64,000 nt of DNA from positions 2,480,001 to 2,544,000 of the forward strand of contig AP018281.1 in the NCBI GenBank assembly GCA_002368355.1. The letters run 5' to 3'. This document shows, one piece after another, positions 57,458 through 64,000 of the stretch. The notes under the pieces are model-generated. The model saw only the letters and a list, made by a program, of their open reading frames with translations, was not told the DNA's origin and made no database searches. The translations under genes and the position numbers were made by a program. The first letter of the stretch is position 1; each line of letters begins with the position of its first letter. Source of the DNA: Chondrocystis sp. NIES-4102. Its GTDB lineage: Bacteria > Cyanobacteriota > Cyanobacteriia > Cyanobacteriales > Xenococcaceae.

Positions 57458-58723
57458 CTAAACCATGTCCCGTGAGTTATCTCGTAAAAACTGTTCAACA
57501 AAACGAACAAATATTTCTACTCCCATACCCAAAACAGTTTCATCAAAATCAAAGCGAGGATGATGATGAGGATATGCTAGACCTTTACTAGGATTTGCTG
57601 AACCCAAGAAAAAATAGCAACCTGGAACTTGCTCTAGAAAGAAAGACATATCCTCTCCTCCCATAGTTTGACATTCTGGCACAACACCTAATGGAGTTTC
57701 TACCACCTCCTGTGCAATAGAACTTACCAAACGAGCGATCGCAGGGTCATTAATTGTCGGAGGATATAATTGCCAATGTTCAAGTCGATAGTCTGCACCA
57801 TACATTTGACAAACACCTGCAATAATTGATTTTAATCTTTGGGCAATTAAGGTTTGCAGTTGAGGATTAAAATAGCGAATTGTACCACTTAATTTGGCAC
57901 TATCAGCGATGACATTTAGAGCCGTACCTGCTTGAAATTCACCCACAGTAACCACCGCAGCATCTAAAGGATTAACATTACGCGAAACAATAGTTTGCAA
58001 AGCATTGACTATTTGACTGGCAACTACGATAGAATCTACGGTTTGATCAGGCATTGCACCATGACCCCCTTTACCTAAAATCTCACAGCGAAAACATTCA
58101 ACTGCTGCCATTAATGCGCCACTACGCACCCCTACTGTACCTACAGGTAGATTATTCCAAAGATGTAACCCAATGATGGCATCAACATCAGGATTTTCCA
58201 ATACCCCAGCTTCAATCATCGGTTTTGCCCCCCCAGGGCCTTCTTCTGCTGGTTGGAAGATAATTTTTACCGTACCTTGCCAATTATCTTTATGCTGGGA
58301 TAAATAATATGCTGTGCCTAAAGCGATCGCTACATGACCATCATGTCCGCAGGCGTGCATTTTTCCTTCATGCACAGAGCGATAGGATACTTCGTTAGCT
58401 TCCTGAATTGGTAAAGCATCCATATCTGCCCGAATGGCTAAAACTTTACCTGGATAATTACTATTGATGGTGGCGACAATTCCTGTTTGAGCAATCTCTA
58501 CTTGATGGGGAATCTGCCATTGTTGCAGTTTTTGCTTGATAAATTCGGCGGTTATTTGTTCTTGGAAACCTAGTTCTGGTTTTTGATGAAGCTGACGTCG
58601 CCATTCTACTAAATTAGATTGTAGATTACGTATTTGTAAACGGATTTTAGTTAGATCAACTGATTGAGCTTCTGTAATTGTAAAGACCATATTGTCAAAT
58701 CTAGGTACTATTTTTTCTCTCAA
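57458..58723 (-). CDS. M20 family amidohydrolase (paralogue)
   Basis: This 421-residue hydrolase of the N-acyl-amino-acid amidohydrolase group shows RRQLHQKPELGFQEQITAEF, IRADMDALPIQEANEV, MHACGHDGHVAIALGTAYYL, FQPAEEGPGGAKPMIEAGVL and MGGEDMSFFLEQVPGC. The first 20-25 residues may be an extension. It is a diverged paralogue of the gene at 49832-51007. Confidence 0.9.
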   Translation of the reverse strand: MREKIVPRFDNMVFTITEAQSVDLTKIRLQIRNLQSNLVEWRRQLHQKPELGFQEQITAEFIKQKLQQWQIPHQVEIAQTGIVATINSNYPGKVLAIRADMDALPIQEANEVSYRSVHEGKMHACGHDGHVAIALGTAYYLSQHKDNWQGTVKIIFQPAEEGPGGAKPMIEAGVLENPDVDAIIGLHLWNNLPVGTVGVRSGALMAAVECFRCEILGKGGHGAMPDQTVDSIVVASQIVNALQTIVSRNVNPLDAAVVTVGEFQAGTALNVIADSAKLSGTIRYFNPQLQTLIAQRLKSIIAGVCQMYGADYRLEHWQLYPPTINDPAIARLVSSIAQEVVETPLGVVPECQTMGGEDMSFFLEQVPGCYFFLGSANPSKGLAYPHHHPRFDFDETVLGMGVEIFVRFVEQFLRDNSRDMV

Positions 58724-58861
58724 AACCTAGACGAATAGAGTTAGGAGAGGCAGTTTGTGTAAGTTTAACTCATCTTAACAAATAAGCAGAAATTTTTTTT
58801 TCACCAAAGGTTGCAAAATTACTATAAAGTTTGCTACATTAGTTAAGCACTCAGGAAGTGA

Positions 58862-58934
58862 GCCAGGATAGCTCAGGTGGTAGAGCAGAGGACTGAAAAT
58901 CCTCGTGTCGGCAGTTCAAGTCTGCCTCCCGGCA
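58862..58934 (+). tRNA. tRNA-Phe (anticodon GAA)
   Basis: The 73-nucleotide sequence folds as a cloverleaf: acceptor GCCAGGA/TCCCGGC, D stem GCTC/GAGC, anticodon arm GAGGA-CTGAAAA-TCCTC with anticodon GAA, variable GTGTC, T arm GGCAG-TTCAAGT-CTGCC, discriminator A. CCA is not encoded. The acceptor has an A4-C69 mismatch where the usual cyanobacterial gene, as I recall it, has T69. The same C creates the only CCGG I found in the window. An open frame starting at 58905 inside the tRNA is not a gene. Confidence 0.93.
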
Positions 58935-60273
58935 TTGGAAATTAGAAAAATTGCAGATGTTTTTCGTGGCGGTTCTCCAGATTCAAAAGACGATGCAAAA
59001 TGTTTTAGAGGCAACATTCCTTGGATTATGATTGCAGACCTTAACAAATCTCTAAATAAGTATATTTCTCAAACAACAGACACGGCTACTGATGCTGGCG
59101 TACAAAAAAGCAACACTTATTCTTTCAAATAGTGCAACTGTTTGCGTACCCAAAATATTAGCTGTAGATGTTGGCTATCTTTTATCTTTATTAATTTTTC
59201 TGTTTTATTAGTCCTAAAATAATTGATAAATATAAACAAGGAGTAATACAAATTAATTTAAACATTGCTATTGTTAGCAATATAGATCTTTTGCTACTAT
59301 CTCTCAAACAACACAAACGCATCGTAGCCAAAATAGAAGCCCTACAAACAAGAAGAAACCTAGTAAAAGAACAACTACAACCAATTAAACTTCTACTAGA
59401 TCAATTCCGTCAATCTGTTTTAGCTCCTGCTTTTCGTGGTGATTTAACTAAAGACTGGTGCGAACAAAACACAAATGTTGAACCTGCTTCAAAATTAATT
59501 ACATCTAATTATAAAGCCTCAAATAAATTACCTATCAGTTGGTGTGAAGCTTTAGTAAAAGATGTGGTTGAAAATTTGAAATATTGAACAGCCAAAAAAT
59601 ATACCGATGAAATAAAAGGAATACCTGTGTTGTTAATGGAGCTATATGCTATTTAAATTTAAAATATGCAGAACTACCTAATAAAAATTTTGACATATTA
59701 AGACTGCTCCCTGGGGATATATTGATGATTATGTCAAATAGCAGTATATCTTCAGTTGGTAGAACAGCTATTATTAATAAACGTGAGCGTAATTTTGCCT
59801 ATACTGGATATTTAATTAGATTAAAACATAGTAAAAATTTGCTTGCTCCAAAATATTTAAATTTATAGTTTTATAATTAGGATATTAGATTATATAGAGA
59901 AATTATTCTACGTTAAACAAGTGGAATAGACAAGATTAATAACGATTAAACAAAGAAATTAATTATTTCTCTGGCATCCCTTCAAGCACAAAAATCAATA
60001 ATCCGCAGTATCGAATCTCTCTTTAAACTAGCAAACAATATTGAACAACAATATCAATAAACAGAAACCTAACTAGAAACCCTCAACAAATCCATCTTAG
60101 CTAAAGCATTCCGAGGCAAATTAGTAGCCCAACATCCTGATGTTCAACCTGCATCGGTATTATTAGAAAGAATAAAAGCAGCAGGAGAAAAAACAACAGC
60201 TAAAAAATATAATATTGATATTAAAATAAATAGTAAAAAGCTAGAACAACAGTTATATATATCTGGAATCTGA
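58935..60273 (+). pseudogene. hsdS: broken type I restriction specificity gene (hsdS) fragments
   Basis: Beginning directly after the tRNA, scattered frames match HsdS. 58935-59132: IRKIADVFRGGSPDSKDDAK and GNIPWIMIADLNKS (target-recognition start). 59291-59587: TRRNLVKEQLQPIKLLLDQF and LAPAFRGDLTKDW (conserved helices). 59635-59868: LRLLPGDILMIMSNSSISSV and GRTAIINKRERNFAYTGYLI (second target-recognition domain). About 59985-60273: LNKSILAKAFRGKLVAQHPD and ASVLLERIKAAGEKT (C-terminal end), with two in-frame stops. Frameshifts and stops make it non-functional. Two C-terminal-type segments suggest more than one ancestral copy. Confidence 0.85.
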
Positions 60274-60317
60274 ACAATAAAATTCATTTGAGTCAATACT
60301 TAAAGCATCATATAATA

Positions 60318-60836
60318 TTAGCAAAATTGATAATTCCAGGGTAAGCTACCCGAACTGTCCCCCATGCTCATATTTAGACACTCTCTTTTTTTTGTAGTTC
60401 CATCTTTTTGAATTGCATGATCGATTATCCAATCAGTATGAGCAAGTCCGAAGGAAACTTCTGCTAAATTACCACAATTTTTAACTAAATTATCAGCCCA
60501 ATTATGTTGAAGTTGCGTAGAATTTAAAATATTATATGCTATGTTATTGTTTTTTGAATTATAGTTATTTAGAGAAATATAGTAATCGTTATTAGGAGAG
60601 TAATTCATTTGTCCAAAAGTAAATGATAAAGACCCATCTCTTGGAGTAGGATTACCTATACGATAGTTATTTGCTGAATTGTTAACTGAAACATTGACAG
60701 AAGTACCGTGGCTATATGCTTCTTCTATAACTTTATTTATTGTTAAAGAACAATTGTAAACTGATTGTGCATTAACCGTAGATATGGGAAAATTGTAAGT
60801 TAGTAAAGGTACTAAGAATAAAAATTTAGTAGACAT
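60318..60836 (-). CDS. small secreted protein, unknown
   Basis: From the ATG at 60836 this is a 172-residue protein with a signal peptide (STKFLFLVPLLTYNFPISTV, likely cut after NAQ). The mature part is rich in asparagine and serine (SVNVSVNNSANNYRIG, YYISLNNYNSKNNN) with cysteines near the N- and C-termini. I do not recognise the family. It lies between the hsdS wreckage and the tRNA-like remnant, so it may be cargo of the same insertion. Confidence 0.55.
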   Translation of the reverse strand: MSTKFLFLVPLLTYNFPISTVNAQSVYNCSLTINKVIEEAYSHGTSVNVSVNNSANNYRIGNPTPRDGSLSFTFGQMNYSPNNDYYISLNNYNSKNNNIAYNILNSTQLQHNWADNLVKNCGNLAEVSFGLAHTDWIIDHAIQKDGTTKKRECLNMSMGDSSGSLPWNYQFC

Positions 60837-61657
60837 ATTTATTGTTACAAAGACTTTAATTAAATAGTATCTTTTAGAATAAATATTATCTGTGATTTGC
60901 ATTCAGGAGCTTGAAAGATTAGTTATTGTTCTTAAAAAAACATATTTATCTATTCATTACCCAAGAGTAAGTTAAATATATCAATATAAATAAATTAAGT
61001 GATTATTAGATAGTAGTTATACCCGAGGAATTACCTATAGAGATAAAGCATTTTCACAAAATTGATTTGCTACCCTTGTTCTCAATTTGTCATTAATAAT
61101 TTAATATTTGAGTTAAAAATTACATATCTATATAGTGCATTTTATTATTGATGCTAATCATCACTCAATAACACTATGAGCTATTGATCTGCCTATCGAT
61201 TAATAATTGTGAGAAAGTGGAGCAATTTATTGTAGGTTTATCTCAATCTTTTCTTAAGGTAAATAAAATATCAAAATAACATTAATCTAAAGAAAAATTG
61301 GGGAGAGAAAATATAGCGATCGCTATAAATTATATTTTACAGTAGTTTAAATAAAATTAAGTGAAGGACTTAAAAGCCTGGTGTTGGTAGTTAAAGTTTG
61401 CCTTCCAGCCTTGAAAATGATTAAAGTATAGTTATTCTTGTATCAAGTACTATATAATAATTCTCGAAAACCACGACAGACTTGTGACATTTTTAAGCTC
61501 ACGATCGCAATGCACCGCTTCTATGGATATTTTAGCCTGTTCATAAACTTAATTGGTATTGTTGATCTTTGCAGCTAATGCTTAAAAATTAATATAACTT
61601 GATTAACTTTTAATCTATACCATTAAATAGCGATCACTATTTATCAATGTTCACCCT
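60837..61657. other. AT-rich spacer containing tRNA-like remnant
   Basis: About 800 bases with no convincing gene. It contains a decayed copy of the 3' half of tRNA-Phe (61366-61418, listed separately), and near 61508 ATGCACCGCTT, which echoes in reverse the palindromic module at 3381-3391. Otherwise I see only AT-rich sequence. Confidence 0.5.
61366..61418 (+). pseudogene. decayed partial copy of tRNA-Phe (candidate attachment site)
   Basis: These 53 bases align without gaps to 58890-58942 (anticodon arm to just past the tRNA end), 42 of 53 identical. Shared blocks include GGACT, GTGT, AAGT and TGCCT. Most differences are C-to-T or G-to-A changes. The same orientation 2.5 kb downstream of the intact tRNA is the layout left by an element integrated at a tRNA 3' end. 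Confidence 0.8.
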
Positions 61658-62146
61658 ATGCTTGTTAAAAATAAGACTAAACAATTTTTCTTAGGTTTAA
61701 TAGCGGTTACACCTACTATAATTATTGTCAATTGGTTGTTTCCAGTCAAATCAGCTTTAGCTAATTGTCAAGTTTCATCAACAGCAAAAGAAGTTATTGA
61801 TCTAACTAATAAAATACGGACAGAACATGGCTTAAATCGTCTCAAGACTAATTGCAAATTATCTCAAGCTGCTCAAGCCCACACCCTTGATATGATTTCT
61901 ATGGGAGAAATAAGCCATACTGGCTCTGATGGCTCTAGTTTAGCTACTCGCGCTGAAAAAGCGGAATATTCCTATTTAAATTTAGGCGAAAATGTCGCTC
62001 AAGGTCAAACAAGTCCCACCGAAGTCTTAAACTCCTGGATTAATAGTGATGGACATCGCGAAAATATACTTAATCCTAGTTTTACAGAGATTGGAGTCGG
62101 GTATGAAGATAATTATTGGACTCAAGTATTCGGTAGACCTAGATAG
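61658..62146 (+). CDS. secreted CAP-domain (SCP-like) protein
   Basis: The 162 residues begin with a signal peptide or anchor (FFLGLIAVTPTIIIVNWLFP, cleavage likely near ALA-NC). The CAP fold follows: VIDLTNKIRTEHGLNRLKTN, AAQAHTLDMISMGEISHTGS, NLGENVAQGQTSPTEVLNSW, INSDGHRENILNPSFTEIGV and GYEDNYWTQVFG. The histidines and glutamates of the CAP cavity (HTG, GEN, GHREN) are present. Bacterial members are extracellular with unclear function. Confidence 0.9.
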   Translation: MLVKNKTKQFFLGLIAVTPTIIIVNWLFPVKSALANCQVSSTAKEVIDLTNKIRTEHGLNRLKTNCKLSQAAQAHTLDMISMGEISHTGSDGSSLATRAEKAEYSYLNLGENVAQGQTSPTEVLNSWINSDGHRENILNPSFTEIGVGYEDNYWTQVFGRPR

Positions 62147-62274
62147 TTTTTTTAATTGTATTACAACAGTTAACTTAAGCGAATTTTAATTATTTATTTA
62201 ACTTATATTTACTTGCTACTGGGATATTAATCATCAGCTTGAGATAACTGTTGAACTAACTTTAAATTTAAACA

Positions 62275-63063
62275 ATGCCATTTCTAACGATCAAAGGTGT
62301 ATTTAATCCTCAAAGTGGTATTCTTGATGGCGACTCAGTTAGATTTCTGGCGGATGATGATGCTTTATTTGATCAATTGCAAGGAAGACTCAAATTTAAG
62401 CCTAATGGCGAAGTTCAACTACGATATGAAGCAATAGATGCTATAGAAAAGGCAGCCAGACAACCTTTTGCTGCCAATGCTACAAAACGCAACTTGAAAT
62501 TATTAGGCGGTAATGAAAATGGTTTGCCAGGATATATTTTATCTAGCCACACGGATAATAATGGTAGACCTGTTTGTTTTGTGTTTATCGGGGATACGCC
62601 CAATTTAGACGGCACAGAAATAATTCTTACACCCACAGCAGTTAGAAATAGTGTCAATTATCAATTACTAGCAGAAGGTTTTGTATATCCTCTGTTTTAT
62701 GACAAACTCTACAAAGAATTAAGAGACGAGATGGTAACAGCAGTAGAAGCTGCTAGGGAACAAAATCTGGGGTTATGGCAAGCAGATGTATCAAATAAAG
62801 GATTTATTATTCAACCACCAGTAGATTTAAGGGAATTAAGCCCTATTTTTCCTAAACTATGGCGCAGACTAGAAAGTTTTTACCGTCGTTTATCAAATCA
62901 AGATAAAACTGCGGATCAGTTTCTCGCATTTTTGGCACAAGGAAACGATGCTTTATTTACTATTCGGGATCAACGCTATATTAATTTTTCTAGTGCTTTG
63001 GAGTTGCAAGGAGACAAAATTAAATTGAATTATAAACCAGAGCAAATGGTTTTCCGCAGTTAG
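62275..63063 (+). CDS. thermonuclease (SNase)-like domain protein
   Basis: The 262-residue protein has the staphylococcal-nuclease-like pattern: GDSVRFLADD, LRYEAIDAIEKAARQPF, YQLLAEGFVYPLFYDKL, and AAREQNLGLWQADVSNKGF. The usual catalytic arginine and glutamate positions are not clearly kept (LRYEAIDA in place of LRLxGIDAPE), so activity is doubtful. No signal peptide is seen. The C-terminal 60 residues are unfamiliar. Confidence 0.75.
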   Translation: MPFLTIKGVFNPQSGILDGDSVRFLADDDALFDQLQGRLKFKPNGEVQLRYEAIDAIEKAARQPFAANATKRNLKLLGGNENGLPGYILSSHTDNNGRPVCFVFIGDTPNLDGTEIILTPTAVRNSVNYQLLAEGFVYPLFYDKLYKELRDEMVTAVEAAREQNLGLWQADVSNKGFIIQPPVDLRELSPIFPKLWRRLESFYRRLSNQDKTADQFLAFLAQGNDALFTIRDQRYINFSSALELQGDKIKLNYKPEQMVFRS

Positions 63064-63487
63064 ATAGAAATTGATAAATAGAAGAAGTATTATTACTTGG
63101 ATATTAAAGCCAGAAGTAGGGTAATTAGCTTAAATGGGTATGGTGATCGAGATACAGTAGCGGAGGCTTACTTCATCACACTTAGAATTTGCAATAGTTG
63201 AGAGACTAGAAGTACCGTTTACCAACGTAGTAAAAGGTAGACAAATAAAAAAATTGAACCTAAGCAACACTAGTTTAGGTTTTCTACGTTTAAGGTGCAA
63301 TGTGATCGATCTTCAACATCATAAATTATCTGAAAATCTATCAGCAGACTTGAGTCTACAACCTTGTCTTCTATTGTCGGCTAAAAACAATAAATTTATC
63401 CTGTTTACCTAGTTGACTTAAAAATCAAATATCGGTATGATATTTTTCATGTTGATTTAAAAATCAATTACTAAGGAGGAAAAAAAT
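63064..63487. promoter_or_regulatory. spacer with paired near-palindromes upstream of coiled-coil gene
   Basis: Two 16-base near-palindromes TTGAYTTAAAAATCAA lie at 63413-63428 and 63452-63467. A third inverted repeat between them, AAATATC-GGTAT-GATATTT (63426-63444), includes a TATGAT hexamer. This looks like an operator region or a folded leader just before the strong AAGGAGGA ribosome site at 63473. No gene is seen in 63064-63410. Confidence 0.5.
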
Positions 63488-64000
63488 ATGAATTATCTAA
63501 CAAACAATCAACAAGTTACACCGTCTACAGCCAAGGATGCGATCGCGATCGCTTTTAAGCAATTGTTAGATCAGTATCAACAGAATGAATATAAAATTGC
63601 CACAAAAGAGGAAGAAGCAGAAAAGGAAAAGAACAAGGAGTTATTAGAAAAAACTAGGAATTATACAGTTAATAATATTGTTAATGATCTGGCTGCTTTG
63701 CAGTTAAATTTTGGTGGTGTAATCAATCAATTGACCAATAACTTAACTACAGAAAGCGATAAATTAGAAGAATTAAAGAAAGCGATCGCAGTTGAATCTA
63801 AGTATTTGGAACAATTAAATCAAGTCCGTTTAGTTGCCGATGCTTTACACATTTTTGAACAGGAACATCAAGAAAAAATTGCTTCTTTAGAGATGGAAAC
63901 TCAATCAGAAAAAGAAATGATTGAGCAAGAAATGGTTCAGGTAAGAAAAGTATGGGAAAAGGAACAAATTCAATTTGAATATAAAGTAGCAGCAGCAGCA
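63488..64000 (+). CDS. long coiled-coil protein, truncated by window end
   Basis: The ATG at 63488 follows a strong AAGGAGGA site, and the frame stays open to the last base (171 codons seen). The sequence is almost wholly charged helix, e.g. ATKEEEAEKEKNKELLEKTR, ESDKLEELKKAIAVESKYLE, ASLEMETQSEKEMIEQEM, which predicts a long coiled coil. No signal peptide or membrane span appears in the part visible. The function cannot be told from this part. Confidence 0.8.
   Translation, partial: MNYLTNNQQVTPSTAKDAIAIAFKQLLDQYQQNEYKIATKEEEAEKEKNKELLEKTRNYTVNNIVNDLAALQLNFGGVINQLTNNLTTESDKLEELKKAIAVESKYLEQLNQVRLVADALHIFEQEHQEKIASLEMETQSEKEMIEQEMVQVRKVWEKEQIQFEYKVAAAA

Noticed and set aside
58905-59132. A 75-codon open frame starting within tRNA-Phe
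   Set aside because: Its start lies inside the tRNA. Only the part after 58935 has protein similarity (HsdS), and it is a fragment of a broken gene.
61321-61420. A second, functional tRNA gene
   Set aside because: Only the 3' half matches tRNA-Phe, and the anticodon arm and T stem carry disruptive changes, so it is a remnant.

Overview
The window is chromosomal DNA from a cyanobacterium. It carries psaC, petN, ndhH, ndhM, a fused thiO-thiG gene, a PilT-type ATPase and a KaiB-like protein, and the octamer GCGATCGC (HIP1) occurs throughout. G+C is low, roughly 36-37 % by eye. Coding genes are mostly housekeeping and are separated by repeat-rich, AT-rich spacers. A unicellular or pleurocapsalean lineage is plausible, but the sequence does not settle this.

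Layout. 0.5-6.5 kb: ndhH, folC, a cobalamin-riboswitch-controlled sirohydrochlorin chelatase, ndhM, ppa and a pterin dehydratase. 6.5-16.7 kb: a repeat-containing unknown protein, mrp, a GNAT enzyme, wecB, a PilT-like ATPase, a KaiB-domain protein, pyrB and a LuxR-type response regulator. 17-21.9 kb: a VOC-like membrane protein, petN with a tiny membrane protein, and a GldA/F/G-like ABC system. 21.9-30.3 kb: an accessory stretch with an ankyrin/Kelch-like protein, a HigA antitoxin with a broken HigB, a secreted protein, a HEPN-like protein, pheT and an orphan. 30.3-38.5 kb: dut, comF, an mqo-like gene, sdhB, then an oxidative-stress group (type II peroxiredoxin, Dps, glutathione reductase) and psaC. 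38.7-44.6 kb: an M28 peptidase, a single-chain C5-methyltransferase/HpaII-type restriction enzyme fusion, thiO-thiG and trmH. 45-49.6 kb: nitrate uptake and reduction (nrtP-type permease, narB). 49.8-58.7 kb: two M20 amidohydrolases, a PP2C phosphatase, an ABC1 kinase-like protein, and a BON/OmpA-like membrane protein next to a Ras-like GTPase. 58.9-61.4 kb: tRNA-Phe followed by hsdS wreckage and bounded by a decayed copy of the tRNA 3' half. 61.6-64 kb: CAP-domain and nuclease-like proteins, and a truncated coiled-coil gene at the edge.

The strongest observations are these. (1) The methyltransferase-HpaII-type nuclease fusion coincides with near-total absence of CCGG from the window: I found one, and it lies inside tRNA-Phe, where it creates an A-C mismatch in the acceptor stem. 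(2) There are two separate footprints of insertion or duplication, one bounded by copies of the pheT 5' end and one by copies of the tRNA-Phe 3' half. (3) A modular family of intergenic repeats is built from three unrelated heptanucleotides (TAGTAGG, GAGTCAG, AGCTAAA) plus palindromic modules. (4) A KaiB-like domain is attached to an unrecognised N-terminal domain. All family assignments come from reading motifs; no database search was run.
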